Assembly: GCA_021773435.1 (NCBI GenBank)
Contig: JAJFKC010000007.1
Span: forward strand, 62,001 to 126,000
Direction: 5' to 3'
Length of the DNA stretch: 64,000 nt
DNA from: Porticoccaceae bacterium
Lineage (GTDB): Bacteria > Pseudomonadota > Gammaproteobacteria > Pseudomonadales > Porticoccaceae
Below the pieces are notes generated by a model. It was not told the origin of the DNA, searched no databases, and saw only the letters and a list, made by a program, of their open reading frames with translations. Position 1 is the first letter of the stretch, and every line of letters begins with the position of its first letter. The translations under genes and the position numbers were made by a program. This document shows positions 18,578 to 27,771 of the stretch, one piece after another.

Positions 18578-19366
18578 ATGAATATACAGAATTTTAGCAG
18601 CTATATTGGTGCCGCAGGAATCGCCGCTACCGAGCGTCCTGTCGCCCGACGCATTGGTATGGTATTCGAGGTACCACTGCTGATAGCCGCGCTGTGGATT
18701 TTGTTGTCATGGTGGTCGAGTCGGAATGAAACCCAAACTGAACAGCAGTTTTATGACCTGGTGTTGTGGGGGATTTTTGTTGCTGAAACGCTGGTTCTAT
18801 CAGTGGCCGTCCAGAATACCGCGTACTATTTGAAGACCAATTGGCTCAACCTGGTGATAATCGCGCTTGGTCTGCCCCTGCTATTTGGCTTACCGCTCTA
18901 TTTCGGCGCGTTTCGTCTGCTCCGGCTAGTCATCATCTTCGCCCTGTTTATGCATGTCGGCAGTCGGGTACGACAGATGCTGTCACGTAATGAACTCGGT
19001 GCGACCTTGCTGGCCACCGTCATTGTCATTATTTTATCGGGCATCATGATGGCCGCATTAGACCCGGCTATCGATAGCCCACGAGATGGCATCTGGTGGG
19101 CCTGGGTCACAGTGACCACTGTGGGCTATGGCGACGTAGTCCCGGAGAGTTCTGTGGGCAGAGCACTAGCTAGCGTAATCATCCTGTTTGGCATCGGACT
19201 GTTTGCGATGTTAACTGCCAGTTTTGCCGCCTTCTTTATTCGCCAGGATGAAGAAAAAATTATCAGCGCAGAAGAAGCACAGCTACATCGCCTGGATACT
19301 ATTGAGCAACACATCGCCCAGTTAGAAACTAAAATCGATCAACTAATCAAGCAAAAGAACGATTGA
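18578..19366 (+). CDS. Voltage-gated-type potassium channel
   Basis: Inner-membrane ion channel of 262 residues. Several hydrophobic helices in the first 150 residues resemble a voltage-sensor-like domain, including an Arg-rich segment FRLLRLVIIFALFMHVGSRVRQ. The pore loop carries the selectivity filter TVGYGD at 181-186, then an inner helix. The C terminus is a coiled coil (LHRLDTIEQHIAQLETKIDQLIKQ), a likely tetramerisation handle. No RCK/TrkA-N domain is present. The gene stands alone, transcribed towards tRNA-Pro. Confidence 0.9.
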   Translation: MNIQNFSSYIGAAGIAATERPVARRIGMVFEVPLLIAALWILLSWWSSRNETQTEQQFYDLVLWGIFVAETLVLSVAVQNTAYYLKTNWLNLVIIALGLPLLFGLPLYFGAFRLLRLVIIFALFMHVGSRVRQMLSRNELGATLLATVIVIILSGIMMAALDPAIDSPRDGIWWAWVTVTTVGYGDVVPESSVGRALASVIILFGIGLFAMLTASFAAFFIRQDEEKIISAEEAQLHRLDTIEQHIAQLETKIDQLIKQKND

Positions 19367-19444
19367 GGAAATTTGCTACAGGAAACAGGCAGCAATGCTC
19401 TTTAGCCTGACCAACAAGCCAGCATCGCCGCCTCAAGGCATTGA

Positions 19445-19450
19445 TATAAT
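19445..19450 (+). promoter_or_regulatory. Probable -10 box of tRNA-Pro
   Basis: A consensus TATAAT stands 40 bp before the tRNA and is followed by a C-rich discriminator (aaccccgc). A matching -35 box is poor. Confidence 0.45.
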
Positions 19451-19490
19451 AACCCCGCTTCGCAACATCTGGTACACATTATGACACTAA

Positions 19491-19567
19491 CGGAGTGTAG
19501 CTCAGCCTGGTAGAGCACTGTCTTCGGGAGGCAGGGGCCGGAGGTTCAAATCCTCTCACTCCGACCA
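19491..19567 (+). tRNA. tRNA-Pro(CGG)
   Basis: Complete 77-nt cloverleaf: acceptor CGGAGTG pairs with CACTCCG, discriminator A, encoded CCA. The anticodon stem CTGTC/GGCAG (one G-U pair) closes loop TTCGGGA, giving anticodon CGG at 19525-19527. The T arm is GGTTCAAATCC. It decodes CCG. Confidence 0.97.
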
Positions 19568-19569
19568 AA

Positions 19570-19609
19570 TAAGCGCCCGCTAAACGATAGCAATGGTAGC
19601 GAACGCTTA
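19570..19609. terminator. Hairpin between tRNA-Pro and the VWA gene
   Basis: TAAGCG/CGCTTA (19570-19575 with 19604-19609) encloses GCTA/TAGC (19579-19582 with 19597-19600) across a 3x3 internal loop. It lies at the convergence of the tRNA and the VWA gene and may serve both, though the T-tract is short on the minus strand and absent on the plus strand. Confidence 0.4.
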
Positions 19610-19625
19610 GTGGACTGTTCAGTAT

Positions 19626-20831
19626 TTATAGTTTCTCAGGCGTCTGAAACACATAGTCTTTCTGCTCACCCTGCTTGCGAATAGCGGCTCCCAGAGCATC
19701 GTTCATGGTAGTTGCGCTACTTGCTGGTGCAGCGGCCTTAGCGGCGGCCACATAGTCATCACGCTCCTTACTTTGGGCCATAATCTCACTTTTGATTGCT
19801 TCACGCTCACGGGCTTTATTTGCGACGTAGTTTGCTCGGCCGGGGGCATCAAGGGCACGCATCTCGCTCGGGAGTTGATCTTTATCCATCTTTTCAATAT
19901 CGACCTCGCCTTCTTCCATAGCGTCGACTAAATCCCAGCTGGTGTTTCTGTACATTTCAGAGATCTTGGATTTGGCGCGCTTCGCTAACAAGCCCAGAGA
20001 AATCGCATCACTTTTTTTATCCTGCATAATCTGTCGCTGAACTTTCTCTGCGCCATCTTTGCCGTAGGGAATATAGGTCTCATTCAGTTTGGTGTTTAAT
20101 TCTGCAATCTTTTTATCCTGGGGTGCCACGAAATGTGCAACCTGGTGGTTGTAATCAATACTCATATAACTGCCACCAGCGAGTAATGCGCCCTGCTCCC
20201 AACCGGAACGTACACCTTCTTCGTAAGTTCCGGCATGAATGGTGTTAACGGCAATATCCTTCCCCTGTGCGCTTGCTATTGCTTCCCGAAACGATATCGG
20301 CCCCTGAGTGAAAGGCTCGTTACCGGCGATAAAAATCGCTTTGATGTCATTATCAGAGTTGCTCCACGCTAGCTGTTTGACGGCTTTATCGATGGCGTAA
20401 CCACAGTATTCGTCGCCACCATTGGTGGTCAGGGAAAACAATGCTTCTGAGACCTGATCAAGCTCTGAGGTCAAACCGGTCACCTGCCTTGTGTAACCAC
20501 TGAAACCAGCAAGCCCGCTATTGCCGTATTCATAAACGGCTACTTCCAGCTGCGGTTTCACGCCATTTTTGGTGGATTCTGAAAATTCATTAACCACTTG
20601 CCAAAGCTGGTTGCGAGCCTGGTCAATCAAGCCGCTCATGCTACTACTAGTATCGAGCAAAATAGCCAGTTGTATTTTGGGTCGCTCCATACGTATGGCT
20701 GGCGTATCTTGGGCTGTTAACGCGATAGCTTTAGCGTTGGCACCTTGAAACATCGGGTAAAACCCGACGATTGCACCGGTGATGATAAAAATACTTAATA
20801 CAACGATTTTTGCAATGGGGTTACGTTTCAT
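19626..20831 (-). CDS. VWA domain protein, exported or membrane-anchored
   Basis: A 401-residue protein with an N-terminal membrane segment (IAKIVVLSIFIITGAIVGFYP) and a von Willebrand factor A domain with a metal-ion-dependent adhesion site, LLDTSSSMSG (DxSxS). The rest of the MIDAS includes TTNGGDEYCG. The C-terminal third is helical and charged. VWA domains bind protein partners through a metal. The gene is the third of a minus-strand set after a PspA-like gene and a membrane protein, which suggests an envelope-maintenance role. The precise function is not known. Confidence 0.85.
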   Translation of the reverse strand: MKRNPIAKIVVLSIFIITGAIVGFYPMFQGANAKAIALTAQDTPAIRMERPKIQLAILLDTSSSMSGLIDQARNQLWQVVNEFSESTKNGVKPQLEVAVYEYGNSGLAGFSGYTRQVTGLTSELDQVSEALFSLTTNGGDEYCGYAIDKAVKQLAWSNSDNDIKAIFIAGNEPFTQGPISFREAIASAQGKDIAVNTIHAGTYEEGVRSGWEQGALLAGGSYMSIDYNHQVAHFVAPQDKKIAELNTKLNETYIPYGKDGAEKVQRQIMQDKKSDAISLGLLAKRAKSKISEMYRNTSWDLVDAMEEGEVDIEKMDKDQLPSEMRALDAPGRANYVANKAREREAIKSEIMAQSKERDDYVAAAKAAAPASSATTMNDALGAAIRKQGEQKDYVFQTPEKL

Positions 20832-20900
20832 GTTGCTACCCTCCTGGGCGATTGTTGGTGGAATACATTGATTAATAAAAGTGTTATTCGGAAGTACAGG

Positions 20901-21488
20901 CTAATGGGGATTGGAAATTAATTTGCGTAATGCGGCTTCTGCAGTTACATGAGCCGTCTCAAAATCGTCATCATCAATAAGGAGGACCGAATCTGCCGAT
21001 AGCATGAGATCCCCTCTAGCTTTCAACCACTGGCGAGGAATCAGCACAAATAGCGCCTGAACAAGAAAGAAACACCAGAAAGTGAGGAATAAACTACCGG
21101 AGCTAAACCACGCCCAGATGGCGGCGATCAAAGAGAATCCGGTTAAACCAAGATCAGCCAGGGCAGACAAAACGCTGCTATAGAAGTACAGAGAGCGAAT
21201 CAGCCACAGAGCCACTATATGAATGGAAATGTAAATTAGCAGGGACGGCGCTAATAACCAGGCGCAAGCAGCGACAATTAACCAGGCGCTGATCACGGTT
21301 AGGCGCCCTACCCGCTCCTGGCTACGACTTAGCAGATACAGGACATAGGCAATTCCTAGCCCGGCAATTATCAAGCGAAACACACTGGCCCCCGCAAATA
21401 TGCTGGTCAGGATGACGAAGATGGCACTGCCTGTAATGCTGGCAAGCAGTGCGACAGCAATACCTTCAAACAGCCCGCGCTGCTTCAT
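20901..21488 (-). CDS. Multi-pass membrane protein of unknown function
   Basis: A 195-residue protein with about five hydrophobic helices between residues ~8 and ~150 and a short acidic C-terminal tail containing DDDDFETAH. I do not recognise a named family. It overlaps the PspA-like gene by 4 bp (21485-21488) and is followed by the VWA gene after 69 bp, so all three are probably one operon. A role in tethering or sensing together with PspA is an inference from position only. Confidence 0.75.
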   Translation of the reverse strand: MKQRGLFEGIAVALLASITGSAIFVILTSIFAGASVFRLIIAGLGIAYVLYLLSRSQERVGRLTVISAWLIVAACAWLLAPSLLIYISIHIVALWLIRSLYFYSSVLSALADLGLTGFSLIAAIWAWFSSGSLFLTFWCFFLVQALFVLIPRQWLKARGDLMLSADSVLLIDDDDFETAHVTAEAALRKLISNPH

Positions 21489-22045
21489 GACTGCACCCTC
21501 CGTTGCTTTTCACCGAGGAAAGCGACTTCGACATCATCGTCACTCACTGCATCCTGTGCAGCTGTGTAATCAGCGCCGTACTCTCTATCCTCACCAAACT
21601 GCCCTTTGCTTCGGGACTCAGCATCCTTGACCAATTCCAGCTTTTGCTGAACCGATGCCAGGCGCGCCTGATTTTCCTGCAAACGTTGTTTGAGTTGAGA
21701 GACAGCGGCAACCGAGCCCTCACATTTGTCGTCAACGAGTTTTTGAGTGAATTTTAATTCCAGTTTCTGTTTGATCAGGCCCCGAGCCAGGCCTTCTTCG
21801 TTTGAGTCAAAACAAATGTCCAGTTCATCATCAAGATGAGATAGGGATTCGTTTAAGTCCTGACTACGTCGGCTCAACTGCGCCTGCTCGTGTTGTAACA
21901 ATGCAAGACGACGTTCATCATTACTGATATCTACTTCCATCTCGCGTACCGCCTGTCTGAGCAGGGCCTCCGGCTCTTCGATTCGGTCAAGCATCGAATG
22001 CAAGTCAGCGCGAAATAAGCGGGTGATGCGATTAATTAATGCCAT
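21485..22045 (-). CDS. PspA/IM30 family protein
   Basis: Coiled-coil membrane-remodelling protein of the PspA/Vipp1 (ESCRT-III-like) superfamily, 186 residues from the ATG at 22043-22045. That start has gagg eight bases upstream; a further ATG five codons upstream is possible. The N terminus MALINRITRLFRADLHSMLDRIEEPEALLRQAVREME gives the membrane-binding amphipathic helix and the start of the hairpin, and a long heptad-rich coil follows. It is divergent from a two-component system; PspA proteins respond to envelope stress, so regulation by that system is plausible. Confidence 0.88.
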   Translation of the reverse strand: MALINRITRLFRADLHSMLDRIEEPEALLRQAVREMEVDISNDERRLALLQHEQAQLSRRSQDLNESLSHLDDELDICFDSNEEGLARGLIKQKLELKFTQKLVDDKCEGSVAAVSQLKQRLQENQARLASVQQKLELVKDAESRSKGQFGEDREYGADYTAAQDAVSDDDVEVAFLGEKQRRVQS

Positions 22046-22250
22046 GTTGACTAACCTCATTTGGTGAAAATACTGAGGAATAAGTCTAGGCAGTCACTTG
22101 CCAGCGCAATAGACAGGGTCTTGTAAAATCTCTATCTGATTATTTACATAAAATTTACGTTATCCGGCGGCGTGTAGCTGTTACCCTTTGTCGCTACCAA
22201 AACGCCGCTAAACAACACCACCCAGGTAATCGAACACAGCAATTAAGCCA

Positions 22251-22952
22251 ATGCCTCGAAAAGCCCAGATATTAATTGTCGAAGACGAAGTCGCGATCCG
22301 CACTGGCCTGCTTGATGCGCTGGTCTATCATGGCTATGAACCCGAGGCGGTGGCAGACGGCCAGAGCGGCCTCGATAAAGCCCTTAGCGGCAACTACGAC
22401 CTGGTTTTGCTGGATGTAATGCTGCCAAAGATGGATGGTTTTGAAGTCTGTGCGGGCATCCGTGCCGAAGATAAAGAACTGGCGATTATTATGCTTACCG
22501 CAAAGACCAGCGACGAAGATATTATTCAGGGTCTACAATTAGGCGCCGATGATTATGTCGCAAAGCCATTTTCTGTCGCTCAGTTGATGTTGCGTATTGA
22601 GGCGGTATTGCGGCGCTCGCGGATCGGTATTGAAGCGGCCCACGTAATAGAATTTGGTAAAGACGTACAGGTAGATACCCGGAACTTATCCGGCATGCGC
22701 GGTACCGAAACCCTGCTATTTACCCGGCGAGAAATCGATCTGCTGCAGTATCTAAGCGTCAACGGAGGCAGGCCCGTCCCCCGCGATGAATTGTTGACCA
22801 AGGTCTGGGGTTATGCCAAAAATCTTGAACTGGAAACTCGGACTGTAGATATCCACATCGCCAAGCTCCGCCGTAAAATAGAACTCGACCCAGCGAAGCC
22901 CCACTTTCTACTCACCGTGCGCGGCGCTGGCTATCGTCTAATGGTGGACTAA
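22251..22952 (+). CDS. OmpR-family response regulator
   Basis: A 233-residue two-component regulator. The receiver domain (1-120) has the acidic pair at E11-D12, phospho-acceptor D55 in LVLLDVMLP, and the K in DDYVAKPFS. The C-terminal winged helix of the OmpR/PhoB type follows (FTRREIDLLQYLSVNGG ... TVDIHIAKLRRKIE ... VRGAGYRL). Its stop codon directly abuts the ATG of the sensor kinase, so the pair is translationally coupled. It is divergent from the PspA/membrane/VWA set, its most likely target. Confidence 0.93.
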   Translation: MPRKAQILIVEDEVAIRTGLLDALVYHGYEPEAVADGQSGLDKALSGNYDLVLLDVMLPKMDGFEVCAGIRAEDKELAIIMLTAKTSDEDIIQGLQLGADDYVAKPFSVAQLMLRIEAVLRRSRIGIEAAHVIEFGKDVQVDTRNLSGMRGTETLLFTRREIDLLQYLSVNGGRPVPRDELLTKVWGYAKNLELETRTVDIHIAKLRRKIELDPAKPHFLLTVRGAGYRLMVD

Positions 22953-25247
22953 ATGCGTACCGCCAGGTTAGCTAGCTGGAGTAAAAATAAATTCGGTATC
23001 ATTATGGGGCTGTTTTTTATCGCCCTGGCCATACCGACTGCTATTCTGATATATCAGGCTTATAGCCAACTCAAATGGGAGGCATTTTATCAACATCGTG
23101 TTATGGCCGAAGAACTGGTTAATCGCATCGATGAAAAAATCAAAACGCTTATTGAAACGGAAAATAAACGGGCCTTTACGCAATACACCTTTCTTAATAT
23201 CACCGGTGATTCGAAGGTTAATTTTCTCCAGCGATCACCTTTGGCGCACTATCCGATCAGGTCGTCTATCCCCGGGCTCATCGGCCATTTCCAGATAGAT
23301 CACCTGGGTGGTTTCAGCACGCCGCTATTACCCAACCCAATACCCACAAAAATAAAACTTCAGCAGAATTACGGGCTGAGCGAGAAAGAGTTAGCCCTCC
23401 GAAAAAACATCAACGATCAAATCTATAACCTGCTCAGTGATAACCGTCTAGTTGAATCCACAGAGGGGATTAAACCTGGCTCGGCAGCCTTAAACGACAT
23501 CGTGAAGAACGACTCAGATAAAAATCGATCCCAAAAGAATGAATCCGAAGTGGCCGATAGCCTTGAGGAAAAAGTCCATGGCCTCTTGTCACCAGACCGA
23601 AAAGATAAGGCCCGTATTAGCAGCGAAGAATCAAGCAGTGACGAATCTTACCTGGACGAACAAGATGTCGATGCTGTAGGTGCCCAATCTGGTTTCGATA
23701 AGCTACAGCAGCAAAGAGACCAGCCGCGTGCGTCAAAGGGCTTGCAGGCAAGCAGGGCAAAGTTATTGGGTCGCGTATCCGATTTAAAGCTTGAGAACCG
23801 CTATCGAGAGAAACTGGCTCTGAACGAACGGGAAGCGCTGAAAAAATCTGCCACAGAAAACAAGCGAGCGCCTCAGGAAGCACCGGCAAAATCAAAACGG
23901 CCTCTGCGAAAAGAGCAAAATATCTTGCCGTCTCAAGTAGCGGTGCAGCCAAGGCCATCTCTGCTCACTCCCGAAAAAAGTAACGAGCAACATGCAGCCG
24001 GTAGTTTTTCGGATAGCTTTTTAGATGATCAACTGAAAGAAAATCGACAGCTCGTGGCAAGCCGCGCGCCGGTCGATATATTCGAAAGCGAAATCGGGGC
24101 TTTTCAACTTAGCCTGCTCGATACCGGCCATTTTGTACTGTATCGAAATGGCTGGCGGGATGGACAACGCTCTATACAGGGACTGCTGATAGAAGCCGAG
24201 CCATTTATAAACTCTGTAGTTGCAGAAAATTTTCTTCAAACCGCCCTGGTCAAAACTACCGAACTTACCACTGCTTATCGAGGCAATGTGCTGACCGTGC
24301 TCAGCAGCATTAACGCAGGCAGTTATTTGAGTAATGCAAGCGAACTGGAAGGCTCTTTGCTGCTACAACGACAACTGTCTGCACCGCTGGACCAGATGGA
24401 GCTGCTCTTTAGCGTTAACAACTTACCCGCAGGGCCAGGTGCCCAGGTCATCAACTGGCTGTCCATTGTGCTACTGCTCATTTTACCGCTTGGTATGTTG
24501 TTAATATATCGGCTCGGTTTAAAACAGATCAACCTGGTACGCCAACAACAGGACTTTGTCTCAGCCGTCAGCCATGAATTAAAAACACCACTCACTTCCA
24601 TTCGCATGTATGGCGAATTGCTTCGCGAAGGCTGGGCAAGCGAGGACAAGAAACGCACTTATTACGATTTTATCTATGATGAGAGTGAACGGCTGTCCCG
24701 ACTGATCAATAACGTGCTACAACTGGCGCGCATGACCCGTAGTGATCTAAAGCTTGAATTACTACCCTGCTCAATTGCTCAACTTGTCGATACACTTCGC
24801 TCAAAAATTAGCTCACAAATTGAGCATGCCGGATTTGAACTGGAGATTGTCTGTGATTCGGACATTCTCCAAAGGGTTGTTGACGTAGATGCCGATGCTT
24901 TTGTGCAAATCATTATCAATCTGGTCGATAACGCCATTAAGTTTTCGGCCAACGCTACGACGAAAAAAGTTGATATAAATTGCACGGCCTTGCGTGATGG
25001 ACGAATCCAGATTAGCGTACGAGATTACGGCCCGGGTATTGAAAAGAGCCAGATGCGCAAGATTTTTAAATTATTTTACCGATCTGAAAATGAATTAACT
25101 CGGGATACGGTGGGCACGGGTATTGGGCTTGCGCTGGTGAATCAGTTGGTGGCTTCAATGAATGGCCAGATTGATGTGGTCAACCAGAATCCCGGGGTTG
25201 AGTTTAGAATTACCTTTGCTACTGCGATCCAAACTTCGGCGTCATAG
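22953..25247 (+). CDS. Membrane sensor histidine kinase with long disordered extracytoplasmic insert
   Basis: A 764-residue kinase. A first membrane helix (~14-33) and a second (~502-521) bound a periplasmic region of about 470 residues, far longer than usual. Of this, residues ~170-370 are charged and low-complexity (many K, E, S, Q), probably disordered or coiled. The dimerisation/phosphoacceptor motif AVSHELKTPLTSIRMYGELL has His541; the HATPase shows N-box IINLVDNAIKFS, RDYGPGIE and TGIGLALV. It has no HAMP or PAS domain I can see. It begins directly at the response-regulator stop. The ligand is unknown; the linked PspA/VWA genes suggest envelope stress. Confidence 0.9.
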   Translation: MRTARLASWSKNKFGIIMGLFFIALAIPTAILIYQAYSQLKWEAFYQHRVMAEELVNRIDEKIKTLIETENKRAFTQYTFLNITGDSKVNFLQRSPLAHYPIRSSIPGLIGHFQIDHLGGFSTPLLPNPIPTKIKLQQNYGLSEKELALRKNINDQIYNLLSDNRLVESTEGIKPGSAALNDIVKNDSDKNRSQKNESEVADSLEEKVHGLLSPDRKDKARISSEESSSDESYLDEQDVDAVGAQSGFDKLQQQRDQPRASKGLQASRAKLLGRVSDLKLENRYREKLALNEREALKKSATENKRAPQEAPAKSKRPLRKEQNILPSQVAVQPRPSLLTPEKSNEQHAAGSFSDSFLDDQLKENRQLVASRAPVDIFESEIGAFQLSLLDTGHFVLYRNGWRDGQRSIQGLLIEAEPFINSVVAENFLQTALVKTTELTTAYRGNVLTVLSSINAGSYLSNASELEGSLLLQRQLSAPLDQMELLFSVNNLPAGPGAQVINWLSIVLLLILPLGMLLIYRLGLKQINLVRQQQDFVSAVSHELKTPLTSIRMYGELLREGWASEDKKRTYYDFIYDESERLSRLINNVLQLARMTRSDLKLELLPCSIAQLVDTLRSKISSQIEHAGFELEIVCDSDILQRVVDVDADAFVQIIINLVDNAIKFSANATTKKVDINCTALRDGRIQISVRDYGPGIEKSQMRKIFKLFYRSENELTRDTVGTGIGLALVNQLVASMNGQIDVVNQNPGVEFRITFATAIQTSAS

Positions 25248-25388
25248 CGCGACCAGGACAGGTTCACATCAAGAGCTTCACTCAACCAACCTCAGCCCAC
25301 CAGCATATTTCCACCAGCCAAAGGCACTAAAGCTTAAGCTCACTATCAAAGATAACCAGACTATCAAACCCAAAAGGAGAAAATCACC

Positions 25389-25994
25389 ATGAAACTATTT
25401 TACGCCCCCGGCGCTTGCTCAATGGCTGTCCACATTGCGATGAATGAAGTGGGTATCAATTACGCCCTGGAAAAGGTCGACCTTGGTGAAAAAACCACTG
25501 AATCCGGGGACAACTACCTGGATATTAACCCCAAAGGTTATGTGCCCTGCGTACAACTCGATAACGGCGAATACCTCACTGAAGTTGCCACATTGCTACA
25601 GTATATTGCCGACCATAATCCGGACAGTAATTTAATACCGCCGGTTGGTGATTCCGGTCGTTACCGCGTCCTGGAGATGATGAATTATATTTCTACTGAG
25701 CTACACAAAAATTTTGGCCCAATGTTTAATCCGGCTAGCAGTGACGAACAACGCCAGGCAGCTCAGGATATGGTCACCATGCGTCTGGGCCTGATTGATC
25801 AGCAATTAGCAAACGGTGCTTATATCACTGGCGAGCAATTCACCATTGCCGACGCCTATCTGACAACCGTACTTGGCTGGACACAGTTCGTTAACATGGA
25901 TTTATCACCCTGGCCAAATATTGGTGCTTATGTCGGCCGAATGATGGCGCGACCTGCCGTTCAGGCGACGATGAAAGCCGAGGGTCTGGCCTGA
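25389..25994 (+). CDS. Glutathione S-transferase
   Basis: A 201-residue soluble GST. The N-terminal thioredoxin-like domain begins KLFYAPGACSMAVHIAMNE, with the serine/cysteine region at the usual glutathione-contact site, as in bacterial beta-class GSTs, and contains the cis-proline segment GYVPCVQL. The C-terminal all-helical domain ends FTIADAYLTTVLGW. A strong AAAGGAG ribosome site precedes the ATG. The gene stands alone and is followed by a strong terminator. Its substrate is unknown. Confidence 0.92.
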   Translation: MKLFYAPGACSMAVHIAMNEVGINYALEKVDLGEKTTESGDNYLDINPKGYVPCVQLDNGEYLTEVATLLQYIADHNPDSNLIPPVGDSGRYRVLEMMNYISTELHKNFGPMFNPASSDEQRQAAQDMVTMRLGLIDQQLANGAYITGEQFTIADAYLTTVLGWTQFVNMDLSPWPNIGAYVGRMMARPAVQATMKAEGLA

Positions 25995-26028
25995 TCGTTG
26001 ATAAAATCTCGCTAAAATCATGGGCCGT

Positions 26029-26069
26029 AAAAAAACCCGAAGCCTGCTAAAAGGACTTCGGGGTTTTTA
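26029..26069. terminator. Bidirectional terminator after GST
   Basis: A-rich AAAAACCCGAAG and CTTCGGGGTTTTT form a stem with one bulged G around a 13-nt loop. T-tracts on both strands make it usable by GST (+) and by the monooxygenase gene (-). Confidence 0.8.
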
Positions 26070-26080
26070 GCGCTCGGCTT

Positions 26081-26110
26081 ATTGAAGCGAGACTAATTGA
26101 AGCGCGGCTA
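26081..26110. repeat. 15-bp tandem duplication across the monooxygenase stop
   Basis: attgaagcgagacta (26081-26095) and attgaagcgcggcta (26096-26110) are followed by a partial third copy (attcagctc). The stop codon of the minus-strand monooxygenase is 26108-26110, inside the array. Confidence 0.8.
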
Positions 26111-27595
26111 ATTCAGCTCATATTCGTAAAGCTTCGGATTATTCAGGTCATCTCTGAATTTATGAGCCGTCCAGGGCCAAGATACCGGCACACCGCTTGC
26201 ATCGAGATACCAACTGGCACAGCCAGTTAACCAGACGGTATCTTTCATGTTTTCAACCATATCGGTATTGAAGCGCTCGGTGGCTTCCTCCTTCGGTGAC
26301 AAGGTTTGAAACTTGCCATCTGCCCACATTTTCATAAACTTGGCAATGTGTTTGGATTGCGTTTCAGCCACCGACGCCAGTGAAATATTACCCACTGGGC
26401 TATTGGGGCCCATCACCATAAAGAAATTGGGGAAACCCGGCATAGAGACGGTGCGATAAGCACGGGGGCCACCTTTCCACATATCAGCCAGGTTCGGACC
26501 ATTCTCAACTTGCATCGTCATCGGTAGCATATGCTCTGCTGCGTGATAGCCCGTCGCCAAACAAATAACATCTAACTCATGCAACTTGCCATCTGAGGTG
26601 ACGATGCCATTGGCTTCAACACGATCGATACTTTCAGTGACTAGCTCAGCATTGGGCTTTTGTATAGCAGGATAAAACTCCGATGACATAACCAGACGCT
26701 TGCACATCGGTGTGTAGTCAGGCGTCAACTTTTTGCGTAATGCAAAATCTTTGACGGAATTCAAATTCCACTGGCAGACCCGGGCGATATTTCGCCGTGC
26801 CCAACCGTCGTGAATAACACCAACACCCATCACGCGCTCCATGATCGTGCGCAAGCTGTAATAGTAGAATTTAGAAAGCGGCGGAAATAGTTGCTGTAGT
26901 TTTTTGCCAAACGCCGTGTACTTACGATTGGGTACCGGCACGATCCACTGGGGCGTGCGCTGGAAGGAATAAACCTTTTTACAGATATCGGTCAGCGGCT
27001 TGATCATCTGAATGCCCGTTGATCCATTGCCAATTACCGCGACGTTTTTATCTTTCAGATCAAGGTCGTCATCCCAACGGGCCGTATGAAGAACTTTGCC
27101 AGCGAAATCGTCCAGGCCAGGAATATCGGGATACTTTGGCCGCACCAAAATGCCGCAGGATGCGATGAGGAAATCGGCTGAGTCGGTATCGCCATTTTCC
27201 AACTCAATGTGCCATTGACCATCACGGTATTCGGCGTGCTTGACGCCGCTGTTGAATTTAATGCGATCGTGAAACTTATATTTTTTAGTGATATCGATGT
27301 AGTACTGCTTAATTTCAGGGCCGCCACAAAAACGGTGGCTCCAGTTGGTGGCCGGCGAAAAGCTATACTGGTAATAGTAAGAGGGCACGTCGCAACGCAG
27401 CCCAGGATAATGGTTGTAATGCCAGGTACCGCCAAGATCTTCGGCTTTTTCGTAGGCTGTGAAGTCGGTAAAGCCCGCCTCCATCAAACGCACGCCCATG
27501 GCTACACCGGACAGGCCCATGCCAATGATGATAGTCCGAGGTTTTCTGCCCCCGACGTCCACCGAACTGATATTTTCGCTTTCAGAAACACCCAT
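26108..27595 (-). CDS. Type I Baeyer-Villiger / flavin monooxygenase
   Basis: FAD- and NADPH-dependent monooxygenase of 495 residues. The FAD Rossmann motif is IIGMGLSGVAMG (~23-34), the NADPH motif VIGNGSTG (~187-194), and the Baeyer-Villiger fingerprint FxGxxxHxxxWD is exact at 164-175 (FAGKVLHTARWD). Such enzymes insert oxygen next to ketones to give esters or lactones. The substrate cannot be read from sequence. It is followed downstream by the GST terminator, and its last codons lie in a tandem duplication. The TauD-type oxygenase is upstream on the same strand with a 176-bp gap. Confidence 0.92.
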   Translation of the reverse strand: MGVSESENISSVDVGGRKPRTIIIGMGLSGVAMGVRLMEAGFTDFTAYEKAEDLGGTWHYNHYPGLRCDVPSYYYQYSFSPATNWSHRFCGGPEIKQYYIDITKKYKFHDRIKFNSGVKHAEYRDGQWHIELENGDTDSADFLIASCGILVRPKYPDIPGLDDFAGKVLHTARWDDDLDLKDKNVAVIGNGSTGIQMIKPLTDICKKVYSFQRTPQWIVPVPNRKYTAFGKKLQQLFPPLSKFYYYSLRTIMERVMGVGVIHDGWARRNIARVCQWNLNSVKDFALRKKLTPDYTPMCKRLVMSSEFYPAIQKPNAELVTESIDRVEANGIVTSDGKLHELDVICLATGYHAAEHMLPMTMQVENGPNLADMWKGGPRAYRTVSMPGFPNFFMVMGPNSPVGNISLASVAETQSKHIAKFMKMWADGKFQTLSPKEEATERFNTDMVENMKDTVWLTGCASWYLDASGVPVSWPWTAHKFRDDLNNPKLYEYELN

Positions 27596-27771
27596 TTATG
27601 ACTCCACTCAATTGTTGACTACGCTGAAAAACCGTGCATTTTAGCCTAAGCTGGCTGCACTGCCTATAGGCCATTCGCTCGGACCGATCGCGTATAAAAT
27701 CACTTTAATAATAAGTGTTTACAAGGTCAGAAGGGCTTGACCTATATCAAGATAGCGGGACAGATTAGAGC

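Noticed and set aside
22085-22105. A sigma-54-like TGGCA...TGC on the minus strand upstream of the PspA-like gene
   Set aside because: The GG-to-GC spacing is one base short of the strict sigma-54 requirement, so I do not call it a promoter although psp genes often use sigma-54.
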